Source: Streptomyces acidiscabies | GTDB lineage: Bacteria > Actinomycetota > Actinomycetes > Streptomycetales > Streptomycetaceae | Length of the DNA: 64,000 nucleotides | Assembly (NCBI RefSeq): GCF_020010905.1 | Contig: NZ_JAGJBY010000002.1 | Coordinates: 4,154,001-4,218,000, forward strand | Direction of reading: 5' to 3' | Shown: positions 26,442-34,618 of the stretch, one piece after another | Layout: every line of letters starts with the position of its first letter | How positions within the stretch are numbered: the first letter of the stretch is position 1 | The notes under the pieces: generated by a model | What the model was told of the DNA's origin: nothing | Seen by the model: the letters and a program-made list of their open reading frames with translations, nothing else | The model's database searches: none | Position numbers and translations under genes: made by a program

Positions 26442-27437
26442 TCACCGGGCCAGTACGAGGGTCGTCGGCGATGGTGTCTCCACGAACCGCACCTCCTCGA
26501 ACCCGGCCGCCGTCAGCCACGCGTGATAGTCGCTCCGCCGCCAGGTGGAACCGTGCCGGCTCTTCAGGAGCATCTCCCCGGCGAAGGTCAGCGCGAAGGC
26601 GGGCCCGCTGCGCTCGTCGTCGGTGATGTAGTCGGAGACGACGAGCGTCCCGCCCGGCCGCAGGGCCCGCCGGATGCGGGCGAACACCGCCTCGTTGTCC
26701 TCGGGCCCTTCCTGGTGGGCGATGTTGGAGTACATGACGACGTCGTGCTCCCCGTCCCCGAAGTCGACGGTGTGGAAGTCGCCGTCCACATGCTCGACCC
26801 GATCGCCCACCCCCTGTTCGGCGAGCAGCCGTCGGGCGATGGCGTTGATCGGCACCCAGTCGATCTGCGTGGCACGGGCGTCCGGGTTGAGGCCGAGCCA
26901 CACCGCCGAGCACACCCCGGAACCGCCGCCGACGTCCAGGACCGAGATCTTCCCGGCATCGGCCAGCCCGAGTTCCTCGGCGGCGATGTGCGCGACGGGC
27001 ACGGACTGCGCGGCGATCGCCTGGACCAGGTTCTCCCAGTGCGGGTTGTCGGCGACCTCCACGACCGCGTCCGACACCGGACCGCCCGCTTTCACGACGT
27101 CCGGCAGCGCGGCCAGCGAGCCGAGGTGGCCCATCTTGAGGCGGGCGAACGCGGCCAGCGACGCGGGCTTGCCGGAGACCAGGAACGCCGACGCCTCAAG
27201 GGAGTTGCGGTAGCGGCCGTCCGCCACCTCGACCAGCTCCAGCGCGACGAGGCCGTCCAGGAGGGCCTGCGCACCGCGTACCGCGACACCGGCCCGCGCC
27301 GCCAGCTCCTCAGGGGTGCCGGCGCCGTCCTCAAGGTGGGTGAACAGGTCGTACGTCGCGGCCGTGCCCACGACTCCGGTCGCCCAGTAGCCGTTGATCA
27401 GCCGCATCACGCGGTCGGATGCGGGGGTGCTGGTCAT
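26442..27437 (-). CDS. SAM-dependent O-methyltransferase
   Basis: 331 residues. The ATG overlaps the THN synthase stop by 4 bp (ATGA), so it is the last gene of the minus-strand operon. An N-terminal winged-helix dimerisation domain (about 10-90) precedes a Rossmann methyltransferase domain with motif I LDVGGGSGVCSAVWLG (about 166-181), an acidic HVDGDFHTVDF region and LRPGGTLVVSDYI. It is typical of plant-like and actinomycete small-molecule O-methyltransferases (methyltransf_2). A hydroxyl of the naphthoquinone is the likely acceptor, though C-methylation cannot be excluded. Confidence 0.88.
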   Translation of the reverse strand: MTSTPASDRVMRLINGYWATGVVGTAATYDLFTHLEDGAGTPEELAARAGVAVRGAQALLDGLVALELVEVADGRYRNSLEASAFLVSGKPASLAAFARLKMGHLGSLAALPDVVKAGGPVSDAVVEVADNPHWENLVQAIAAQSVPVAHIAAEELGLADAGKISVLDVGGGSGVCSAVWLGLNPDARATQIDWVPINAIARRLLAEQGVGDRVEHVDGDFHTVDFGDGEHDVVMYSNIAHQEGPEDNEAVFARIRRALRPGGTLVVSDYITDDERSGPAFALTFAGEMLLKSRHGSTWRRSDYHAWLTAAGFEEVRFVETPSPTTLVLAR

Positions 27438-28525
27438 GCGGTCCTCCCCATGGAGTGGTGGTCGTCGACCCAGGTGCCGAGGGCCATCTCGGCGGTGATG
27501 CCGGGGCCGAACCCGGCGATCAGGCCGGTCGCCCCGGTGGGCAGCGGGCCTTCCTCGAACCGTCTGCGCAGGGCGTCGAGGACGACGGCGCTGGCGATGT
27601 TCCCGTACTCGGTGAGCGTCCCCCAGCTGTGCCGGAAGACCGAGCCGTCGACCCCGAGGTACTTCGCGAGGTCGTCCAGGATGCGGGGGCCGCCCGCGTG
27701 GATGATGTAGAAGTCCAGGTCCCCGGCGTCCCAGCCGTGGCCGGCCGCGAGGTCCTTGAGGACCGGCGCGAGCGGCTCCATGGTGCCCGGCACCCGACGG
27801 TCGAGCTGGAAGTGGAACCCCGTGTCCCGGACCGCGTACGAGATCCAGTCCTCGGTGTTCGGGATCAAGTACGAGGCGTTGCGCGCCAGTTGGACACCAG
27901 TGACACCCGATCCGCCTCCGCCGCGTACGACGGCCGCCGCGACCGCGTCGCCGAACAGGCCGTCCGACAGCAGCGAGCCGATGTCGTCCGCGTCCGGCTG
28001 GTAGCACAGGGAGCACAGCTCGCACGACACGATCAGGACGTTGCTGTCCGGGTGCGCCGCGCAGAAGTCGTGGGCCCGGTTGATCGCCGCGCCGCCCGCC
28101 GCGCAGCCCAGTTGGGCGATGGGCAGTTGCCGGGTGTCGTAGCGCAGGCCCATCGTGTTGATCAGCCACGCCGTCAGCGAGGGCATCATGAAGCCGGTGC
28201 ACGACACGTAGATGATCGCGTCGATGTCCTCGGCCCGCAGCAGCGCGTTCGCCAGCGCCTCCTCTATCGCCTCCGGGCAGCGCTTCTTCGACTCCATCTC
28301 GTAGATACGGTTCCGTTCCTCGAAACCGGGGTGGGACAAGGTCTTCTCGATGGGCTGGACCAGGTGTCGTTTCTTGACCCCGGTGTTCTCTATCAGCCGG
28401 AGCGCGAGCGGCAGTTGCGGTTTTCCGGCGTGTGCCGTGCGGGCGAAATCCAGGGTCTGTTCCATCGTGATGACGTATTCCGGTACGCGCACTGCGGGTT
28501 TGCAGAGAATGGGCATGTCCGGCAT
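27434..28525 (-). CDS. rppA: type III polyketide synthase, 1,3,6,8-tetrahydroxynaphthalene synthase (RppA-like)
   Basis: 363 residues, ATG at 28525 with GAGAGGCG upstream. The catalytic triad is visible: Cys141 in QLGCAAGGAAINRAHDFC, His276 in YIIHAGGPRILDDL and Asn309 in TEYGNIASAVVLDALRR. Long stretches match RppA proteins, such as LPLALRLIENTGV, YVSCTGFMMPSLTAWLIN, SLCYQPD and GFGPGITAEMALG. The RppA reaction condenses five malonyl-CoA into THN, the aromatic core of flaviolin, naphterpin, napyradiomycin and furaquinocin. It lies 49 bp after the lyase gene and overlaps the methyltransferase by 4 bp. This gene sets the product class of the cluster. Confidence 0.94.
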   Translation of the reverse strand: MPDMPILCKPAVRVPEYVITMEQTLDFARTAHAGKPQLPLALRLIENTGVKKRHLVQPIEKTLSHPGFEERNRIYEMESKKRCPEAIEEALANALLRAEDIDAIIYVSCTGFMMPSLTAWLINTMGLRYDTRQLPIAQLGCAAGGAAINRAHDFCAAHPDSNVLIVSCELCSLCYQPDADDIGSLLSDGLFGDAVAAAVVRGGGGSGVTGVQLARNASYLIPNTEDWISYAVRDTGFHFQLDRRVPGTMEPLAPVLKDLAAGHGWDAGDLDFYIIHAGGPRILDDLAKYLGVDGSVFRHSWGTLTEYGNIASAVVLDALRRRFEEGPLPTGATGLIAGFGPGITAEMALGTWVDDHHSMGRTA

Positions 28526-28574
28526 TCGCCTCTCAGCAGTAAGGGAATTCTCGGAAAGTGTTTGTTCAGAGGGG

Positions 28575-29927
28575 TTAATGCCGGACGACTTCGTCGTCGA
28601 CCAGCAGGGCGGCGGCGCCCGTGTACGTGCAGGGGTCCAGCAGGCGGGAGATCCGGTCGGCCGTCAGATGCGCGGTGACCTCGGGCAGTTCGCCCAGGAC
28701 GTCACCGAGAGCGCGCTCGCTGCGGTCCGCCTGCGCAGAGGCTTCGGTCACCAACTCGCGGGCGCGGGCCTTGCCGAGCGGTCCGGCGAGGGCGGCACAG
28801 ATCCGCTCCGAGACGATCCGGCCGCCGGTCAGCTCCAGGTTCGCGCGCATCCGGTCGGGCCGGACGACCAGCCCTTCGGCCAGCTCCACGGCCGTGTGCG
28901 CGGCGCCCCCGGCCAGCCGCAGGCACTCCCGCAGCAACTGCCACTCGGCGTGCCAGACCCCGGCCGACCGCTCGTCCTCGCACACGAGACACTGCGTCAG
29001 CCCTGCCGCGAGCACCGGGACCTGGAGCGCGGCGCTGCGCAACAGGGTCGCCAGTACGGGGTTCTGCTTGTGCGGCATCGCGGACGACGCGCCCCGCCCG
29101 GCCGGTGAGGGTTCGGCTACCTCGCCGACTTCGGTCCTGGCCAGCGACTGGACGTCCACGGCGATCTTCCCGAGCGCGCCCGTGGTCAGCGCGAGTACGG
29201 CTGCGAGGTCGGCGATCGGGGTGCGCAGCGCGTGCCAGGGCAGGGGCGGCCGGGCGAGGCCCGTCTCCACGGCGTACGCGTCGAGCAGCGGTCCCACCGG
29301 CCCCGCTTCCTGATACCCGGCAAGCGTCCCGGCGGCCCCGCCCAACGAGAACGGCAGCCCCCCGTCCAGCAACGCCGCGACCCGGTCCCGGGCATCCAGC
29401 ACGAGCCGCCGCCAGCCGGCCGCCTTCAGCCCGAAGGTGGTGGGTACGGCGTGCAGGGCGAGGGTCCGCCCGGCGAGCACGGTGTCCCGGTGCCGCACGG
29501 CGAGTTCGGCGAGCGCTGCGGCGGTCCGCTCCAGGTCGGCACGGACCAGGGAGAGCACCCGGCGGGCGACGAGCATGGCGCCGGTGTCGAAGACGTCCTG
29601 GCTGGTCGAGCCGTGATGAACGTACGCGGCGGCGTCGGGCGAGGTCTCGGCGACGACCCGGGTGAGGGCGCCGACGAGCCCGACCACGGGGTTCGCGGTC
29701 TCCCGTGCGATGAGGGCAAGGGCGCGGACATCGAACCGCTCGACGCGGGCGGCCTCGGTAATGACCTTGGCGGCTTCGCCGGGGACCACCCCAACGACGG
29801 CCTGCGCCCGGGCGAGCGCGGCTTCGGCGTCCAGCATGGCTTGCAGCCAGGCGGCGTCGGAGGTGGCGGCTTCGGCGGGGGTGCCGGCGCGGACGGGGGA
29901 GAGGAGGCCGAGGTCGTGGTCGGTCAT
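28575..29927 (-). CDS. fumarase/aspartase-superfamily lyase, likely nitrosuccinate lyase (CreD-like)
   Basis: 450 residues. The ATG overlaps the upstream gene's stop (ATGA). It belongs to the carboxymuconate cycloisomerase/adenylosuccinate lyase branch, with HHGSTSQDVFDT (about 103-114) and the signature GRGASSAMPHKQNPV (about 278-292). In beta-ketoadipate catabolism such a protein would be PcaB, but no pca genes are near. Instead it sits directly behind a CreE-type flavoprotein, the pairing seen in cremeomycin biosynthesis. There CreE oxidises aspartate to nitrosuccinate and CreD splits it to fumarate and nitrous acid. I therefore read it as the nitrite-releasing lyase. Confidence 0.8.
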   Translation of the reverse strand: MTDHDLGLLSPVRAGTPAEAATSDAAWLQAMLDAEAALARAQAVVGVVPGEAAKVITEAARVERFDVRALALIARETANPVVGLVGALTRVVAETSPDAAAYVHHGSTSQDVFDTGAMLVARRVLSLVRADLERTAAALAELAVRHRDTVLAGRTLALHAVPTTFGLKAAGWRRLVLDARDRVAALLDGGLPFSLGGAAGTLAGYQEAGPVGPLLDAYAVETGLARPPLPWHALRTPIADLAAVLALTTGALGKIAVDVQSLARTEVGEVAEPSPAGRGASSAMPHKQNPVLATLLRSAALQVPVLAAGLTQCLVCEDERSAGVWHAEWQLLRECLRLAGGAAHTAVELAEGLVVRPDRMRANLELTGGRIVSERICAALAGPLGKARARELVTEASAQADRSERALGDVLGELPEVTAHLTADRISRLLDPCTYTGAAALLVDDEVVRH

Positions 29928-32659
29928 GCGGACGCTCGCAGGGTTGGGGGTGACGGGGGTGATGCGGGGGAGGGGGGTGTGGCTGGAGGGGCGTCGGTGG
30001 AGGGGGTCTGCGCAGGGGCTGAGGGCGTGGTGGGGAGTTCTGGCGTGGGGCGGGTGGGAGTGGCCGGGGTGTCGGCGGGTTGTGTCCGCGCGGGATCGGA
30101 GGGTGTGGGGTGAGCGCGGGTAGCCGGGGTGCTGGCGGGTGGTGTGCGCGCAGGACCTGAGGGCGTGGCGGGGAGTTCTGGCGCGAGGCGGGTGGGAGCG
30201 GCCGGGGCACCGACGGACGGTGTCCGTGGGGTGGGGAGTTCCAGCGCGGGGCGGGTGGTAGTGGCCGGGGTGTCGGTGGGTGGTGTCCGCGTGGGGTCCG
30301 AGGGAGCGGCGGGAGGTTCTGGCGTGGAGTGGGAGAAAGGGGTCGGCGAGGCAGCCGGGATGTGCGGGGGAGCCGAGGGCGCGATGGCGAGTTCTGGCGC
30401 GAGGGCGGTCGGTGCACCGGCGGGCGGCGTCCGTGCGGGCGATGACTGCGTGTCGGGAAGTTGAGGCGCAGGGTTGGCGAGGTCGGTCGGTGCACCGGCG
30501 GGCGGCGTCCGTGCGGGCGATGACTGCGTGTCGGGAAGTTGAGGCGCAGGGTTGGCGAGGGCAGCCGGGGCATCGACAGGCGGCGTCCGCGCGGGCAATG
30601 ACTGCGCGTCGGGAAGCCGAGGCGCAGGGCTGGCGAGGTCGGTCGGTGCACCGGCGGGCGGCGTCCGTGCGGGCAGTGACTGCGTGGCGGGAAGTTGAGG
30701 CGCAGGGTTGGCGAGGTCGGTCGGTGCACCGGCGGGCGGCGTCCGTGCGGGCAATGGCTGCGTGGCGGGAAGTTGAGGCGCAGGGCTGGCGAGGGCGGCC
30801 GGGGCATCGACGGGCGGCGTCCGCGCGAGGCCCTGTCCTGACACCCCGTCCGACAGCACCCCGGGACCCCCCGACGCCGCCTCCCCCGCCAACACCGCCC
30901 GCGCCACCGCATCCGCATCGCCCAGGATCACCGAGTCGACCCCCGGCCGGATCCCGGCAGCGGTCACCCAGTGGACCCCCTCCGTCGGCACCCCCAGCGC
31001 GAACCGGCGCGGATGAGCCCGCCCCGTCGCGTCGACCAGTCGGTACGGGCGTTCCGTCACGGCCAACCCCCGCGTCGCGACCTCCGTCCCGCAGCTCCCG
31101 GCGATCGAGAACCGCCTCGCCCGCCCCGACTCCAACAGCCCCCGCAGCAACGGGTCCGCCGTACGCGCGAGGTCCGGCTCCGGCAACCGTGCCTCGATCA
31201 GCGCGGTCGCCCGTACCGGTGGCCCCGGTACGACACCGGAGACGACGCTGAACCCGTCCCCGGCCGACACCCGGACCTCCGGCCCGAGGATCTCCACGAC
31301 CCCCGCCTCGATCAGCGCGATCAACTCCGCCACCCGCGAGACCGGCGGCCCGATGGACAGGAACGCGTTCAGCGGGGTGTACCAGCCCTGGACGTCGTCC
31401 CGGTACGAACCACCCTCCAGCCGCCCGTGATCGACGGCGGCACGGATCTCGTTGCGCAGATCCCGCAGCACATCGAGGGCAGCCTTGAGCGGCCCGCGTA
31501 CGTTGCCCGCACGAGCCTCACGCACGTCGTCCGCGAGATGCCCCAGGAGCCACGCCCGGTACGCGTCCGGGTCACGAAGGTCCCGCCCGAGCCAGGGCCG
31601 AGCCACCCGCTCCCAGTCCCACCGCTCCCCGGCCGAGACCCCGGCGGCGTCCAGCAACCGCGCCTCGGCGGCCCGGTCGGGCGCCGCCAGGAACTCCCGT
31701 ACGAACGATTCACGCGAGCCCAGCAGCGTGCCGTAATAGACGCTCTCGACCTCCTTGGCGATCAACGGCCACAGATCGGCGGCGAACGACAGCCGCTCCC
31801 CGTCCTCGGCCCGCCGGTGCAGCCGGGCGACGGCCGCGAGGGTCAGCAGACGCGGCTCGTGGCGGCCGTACGCACCCTTCTGGTTCTCACCGCGCGCGTG
31901 GTACGGCACCCCGCGCCGCGACCCGGCGACGATGCGCGGCTCCCGCCCCGAAGGCTCGTAGCGCAGACGGTCGGCATCCCGGACGAACCTCCCGCCCCGC
32001 TCCTCGGTCAGCAGCGCGAGCACGTCGAAGAAGTTCAGCCCGAGCCCGCGTACGAAGACGGTCTCGCCCGGAGAGATCCCGGACAGGTCGAGGTCGGCGG
32101 GGTTCGCGGGGCCGAAGTAACCGGCGAGGCGCGGTTCGCCGGGCGCGGGGCGGACGGGAAGGTGCCCCTGCGCCAGGACCACGGCGTCAAGGCCGGTCAG
32201 CCGAGTGCCGTCGGCCAGCAGCAGCGACTGCGTACCGTCCGCCGCGTCGTCGAGCGCGACCGCAGACGTACGGTGCTCCACGACGGTGACATGCGCGGGC
32301 GCCGCGTCCCGCACCGTACGGAACACGCCCTCCAGGTACGCCCCGTACAGAGCCCGCGTCGGATAGTCGTCCGGCCCGAGCCGCCCCGCAGCCCACTCGT
32401 ACAGGCTCGGCCCCTCCTCCACCGGGCCGTCCATCGTCACCGTATGGTCCGTGAACATCGTGACCTGCGAGGCCACCGTGTTCATCAGCAGCCGCCGCGA
32501 CTGATCCGTACGCCACACCTTCCCGGCCCCCGGCGCGTACGGATCGACGACGTGCACGGTCACCGCCTCGTGCGCCGGCGACTTCCGCTCGTTCGCACAC
32601 AGCCGCTCCAGGACGGACAGCCCACGCGGCCCCGCTCCGACAAGACAGACGACAAGCAC
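29924..32659 (-). CDS. FAD-dependent N-oxygenase, likely nitrosuccinate synthase (CreE-like), with a repeat tail
   Basis: 911 residues, GTG at 32659 with AGGAGA, 11 bp after the aminotransferase stop. The core (about 1-600) has an FAD motif at the extreme N-terminus (VGAGPRGLSVLERL), WRTDQSRRLLMNTVASQVTMF and GRHEPRLLTLAAV, typical of the FAD_NAD_binding_9 proteins to which CreE belongs. The adjacent lyase supports aspartate-to-nitrosuccinate chemistry. The last 300 residues or so are a Pro/Ala/Thr-rich tail with 26-residue repeats that is not part of the enzyme fold; its role is unknown. The tail ends in an overlap with the lyase start. Confidence 0.78.
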   Translation of the reverse strand: MLVVCLVGAGPRGLSVLERLCANERKSPAHEAVTVHVVDPYAPGAGKVWRTDQSRRLLMNTVASQVTMFTDHTVTMDGPVEEGPSLYEWAAGRLGPDDYPTRALYGAYLEGVFRTVRDAAPAHVTVVEHRTSAVALDDAADGTQSLLLADGTRLTGLDAVVLAQGHLPVRPAPGEPRLAGYFGPANPADLDLSGISPGETVFVRGLGLNFFDVLALLTEERGGRFVRDADRLRYEPSGREPRIVAGSRRGVPYHARGENQKGAYGRHEPRLLTLAAVARLHRRAEDGERLSFAADLWPLIAKEVESVYYGTLLGSRESFVREFLAAPDRAAEARLLDAAGVSAGERWDWERVARPWLGRDLRDPDAYRAWLLGHLADDVREARAGNVRGPLKAALDVLRDLRNEIRAAVDHGRLEGGSYRDDVQGWYTPLNAFLSIGPPVSRVAELIALIEAGVVEILGPEVRVSAGDGFSVVSGVVPGPPVRATALIEARLPEPDLARTADPLLRGLLESGRARRFSIAGSCGTEVATRGLAVTERPYRLVDATGRAHPRRFALGVPTEGVHWVTAAGIRPGVDSVILGDADAVARAVLAGEAASGGPGVLSDGVSGQGLARTPPVDAPAALASPAPQLPATQPLPARTPPAGAPTDLANPAPQLPATQSLPARTPPAGAPTDLASPAPRLPDAQSLPARTPPVDAPAALANPAPQLPDTQSSPARTPPAGAPTDLANPAPQLPDTQSSPARTPPAGAPTALAPELAIAPSAPPHIPAASPTPFSHSTPEPPAAPSDPTRTPPTDTPATTTRPALELPTPRTPSVGAPAAPTRLAPELPATPSGPARTPPASTPATRAHPTPSDPARTQPADTPATPTRPTPELPTTPSAPAQTPSTDAPPATPPSPASPPSPPTLRASA
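30424..30836. repeat. 78-bp tandem repeats in the CreE-like gene tail
   Basis: The anchor CCG(T/C)GCG recurs at 30431, 30509, 30587, 30665, 30743 and 30821, an exact 78-bp period (26 codons). On the coding strand each unit reads like PARTPPAGAPTDLANPAPQL with small changes. Units are nearly identical, so recent expansion is likely. Degenerate relatives continue to about 29940. It is coding, so not a CRISPR array. Confidence 0.9.
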
Positions 32660-32670
32660 GGGCTCTCCTG

Positions 32671-33816
32671 TCAGGACGTGCGGACGTTGTTCTTCAGCTC
32701 GGCCCGCAGCACGTCCACGACCCGCTCGACCTGGTCGTCACGGAGCTCGGCGTGCATGGGGATGGCGAGGTTGCGGTGGAAGAGGTCGGCGGAGACCGGG
32801 CAGCTCTGTACGGCGTCGTAGACCGGCTGGAGATGGCTCGCCCAGGTGCCGTGCCCGCAGCCGATGCCCTGCGCGCGCAGCGACGCGGCGAGGGAGGAGC
32901 GGTCGACGAGCGGGGAGAGCGTCACGAGGTACGACTGCCAGGCGTGGGTGCGGTCGTCGGGGACGTACGGCAGCGTCAACAGGTCCTCGTCGGCGAGGAG
33001 TTCGCCGTACCGGGCCGCGACCGCGCTACGGCGGGCCAGGAGTTCGTCGACCCGCTCCACCTGCACCTGGAGGATCGCGGCGGCGATGTCGGAGAGCTTG
33101 TAGTTGTAGCCGATGTCGGTGAACGTCGGGATCGGCAGCCCGACCACCTGAGCCTGGTCGTAGATGCTGCCGATGCCGAACGACGACCGCAGCCGCGCGT
33201 CCGCCCCGATCACCGGATCGGCGGCGAGCAGCGCCCCGCCCTCCCCGCTGGTGGCGCCCTTGCGGCCGTGGAAGGAGAGGCAGGCGACCGGCGCGAGCGC
33301 GCCCGCGGGCCGCCCCCGGTAGGTCGCGCCGACCGCGCAGGCCGCGTCCTCGACGACGAACAGCCCGTGCCGGTCGGCGAGTGCCATCAGCTCGTCGTAG
33401 TCGGCGGGCAGGCCGACCGTGTCCACGGCGATCACCCCCACCGTGCGCGGCCCGATGAGTGCCTCCACCGCCTGCGGATCGATCGTGCCGGTGTCGGGCC
33501 GCACGTCCGCGAAGACGGGCGTCGCACCGACGTACCGCACCGCGTGCGCCGGGGCGGGGAACGTGTAGTCGGCGACGATCACCTCGTCGCCCGGCTCGAC
33601 GCCGAGCGCCAGCATCGCCAGGTGCAGCGCGGCGCCGCAGTTGCTCAGCGCGACCGCGTCGCCGACGCCGTACCGCTGCTTGAGCTGCGCCTCGAACGCC
33701 TTGCCGCGCGGACCCTGGCCGGCCGGCCAGCCGGAGGCGAACACCTCGGCCACGGCGGAGAGTTCGCGGGCACCGAGGCTCGCGTGGACGAGGGGGACGC
33801 TGTCGTTGGTGGTCAC
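32671..33816 (-). CDS. PLP-dependent aminotransferase, DegT/DnrJ/EryC1/StrS family
   Basis: 381 residues. The GTG at 33816 overlaps the cupin stop by 4 bp (GTGA) and has AAAGGACGG upstream. Family motifs: GNLS-like ALSNCGAALHLAMLALGV, GDEVIVADYTFPAPAHAV, VEDAACAVGA and the Schiff-base Lys186 in SFHGRKGATSGEGGAL. Such enzymes transaminate sugars or cyclic ketones. No sugar genes are nearby. In furaquinocin-type pathways an aminotransferase converts an oxidised THN derivative to 8-aminoflaviolin, so a quinone substrate supplied by the upstream cupin is proposed. The amino group would be the target of the nitrite made by the next two gene products. Confidence 0.85.
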   Translation of the reverse strand: MTTNDSVPLVHASLGARELSAVAEVFASGWPAGQGPRGKAFEAQLKQRYGVGDAVALSNCGAALHLAMLALGVEPGDEVIVADYTFPAPAHAVRYVGATPVFADVRPDTGTIDPQAVEALIGPRTVGVIAVDTVGLPADYDELMALADRHGLFVVEDAACAVGATYRGRPAGALAPVACLSFHGRKGATSGEGGALLAADPVIGADARLRSSFGIGSIYDQAQVVGLPIPTFTDIGYNYKLSDIAAAILQVQVERVDELLARRSAVAARYGELLADEDLLTLPYVPDDRTHAWQSYLVTLSPLVDRSSLAASLRAQGIGCGHGTWASHLQPVYDAVQSCPVSADLFHRNLAIPMHAELRDDQVERVVDVLRAELKNNVRTS

Positions 33817-34352
33817 GGGGCGACCGTCCTTTCTGCGGGCGGGGTGAAGCGGAGCGGGGTGATCTGCTGGACGTCGTAGCGCCGGCGCATCCGCTCGACC
33901 GCCTCGGGGTCCACCGAGGGACCAGCGGCGAAGATCTCGACGATCTCCTCGAAATACCGCTCGTGGTCCGGCGAGGGGGAGCTCTGGAAGAGCATCCGGG
34001 CCGGGGTGTCCGAGGCGTTGCGGAAGGCGTGCGGGGTGCCCGGCGGCACGAACATGCAGCTGCCGGTGACAGCCCGGACGGGACGCTCGCCCTTCGGGGA
34101 CTCCCAGCCGTGCCAGGTGTCCTCGGTCCGCTCGGCGGGCTCGAACGCGAACAGCTCCAGCTCGCCGTCCAGGACGTAGAAGAACTCCTGGGACTCGCTG
34201 TGCGCGTGCGCGCCGACGTCGAATCCCGGCGGCACGACCACTTCGAACACGGAGGAGGAGGAACCGTCCGCCGCGGTGACTTTGAACGTCACGTCCTGGG
34301 CTTTCGTGACGAGTTTCCTGCCGTGTCCTGGCGGGACGATCAGACCGCTCAT
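33813..34352 (-). CDS. cupin-fold oxygenase, MomA-like quinone-forming monooxygenase
   Basis: 179 residues, ATG at 34352. A single cupin barrel with motif 1 PPGFDVGAHAHSESQEFFYVLDGELELF (His residues and Glu as metal ligands) given here in part only: GAHAHSESQEF near residues 51-61, and motif 2 FVPPGTPHAFRNAS near 111-124. Known cupin enzymes encoded beside rppA (MomA type) oxidise THN to flaviolin and on to mompain. It is the first gene of the minus-strand operon and overlaps the aminotransferase, which suggests it makes the ketone/quinone that is aminated. A quercetinase-like role is a weaker alternative. Confidence 0.78.
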   Translation of the reverse strand: MSGLIVPPGHGRKLVTKAQDVTFKVTAADGSSSSVFEVVVPPGFDVGAHAHSESQEFFYVLDGELELFAFEPAERTEDTWHGWESPKGERPVRAVTGSCMFVPPGTPHAFRNASDTPARMLFQSSPSPDHERYFEEIVEIFAAGPSVDPEAVERMRRRYDVQQITPLRFTPPAERTVAP

Positions 34353-34368
34353 GAGTGTCGCTCTCTGT

Positions 34369-34437
34369 GGAATGCATTCCGTGGAATGCTTCTACGGAAT
34401 GCGCGGGGCGCGGAGAAAGGCGGACGGCGGAATTCCG
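34369..34437. promoter_or_regulatory. cluster of GGAAT half-sites in the divergent cupin/polyprenyl synthase promoter
   Basis: GGAATGC occurs at 34369, 34383 and 34396 (13-14 bp spacing). The first is half of the perfect palindrome GGAATGCATTCC (34369-34380). Another palindrome, CGGAATTCCG, lies at 34428-34437. All are just upstream of the cupin start. Repeated half-sites of this kind suggest a cooperative regulator, possibly one of the SARPs, though 11-bp spacing is not kept. Confidence 0.45.
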
Positions 34438-34576
34438 GGCCGGTGGTCACGGCCGATTCCCCAGTGAGAATGCCAGCGCCGACTTGGTGGCCGATTGGCG
34501 CCCGCTTGCCGCCAAGCCGGGGCCAACTCGCCGCGTATTCCCCGGCAAGGGGCCGTGACGAGGATGCGGTTGCGCA

Positions 34577-34592
34577 CGGATTCCAGAATCCG
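34577..34592. promoter_or_regulatory. palindrome upstream of the polyprenyl synthase
   Basis: CGGATTC-CA-GAATCCG is a 16-bp inverted repeat 27 bp before the ATG at 34619. Its half-site overlaps in sequence with the GGAAT sites upstream (GGATTC/GAATCC). Candidate operator for the plus-strand unit. Confidence 0.4.
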
Positions 34593-34618
34593 GTTCCGAC
34601 CACCCCGAGGGGGAAACC

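Noticed and set aside
28575-29927. PcaB (carboxymuconate cycloisomerase) for beta-ketoadipate catabolism
   Set aside because: No other pca genes are present; it overlaps a CreE-like gene inside a biosynthetic operon, which fits nitrosuccinate lyase better.
30424-30836. Possible CRISPR array, because of the regular 78-bp repeats
   Set aside because: There are no alternating unique spacers; the period is whole codons and the repeats are in frame within a coding sequence.
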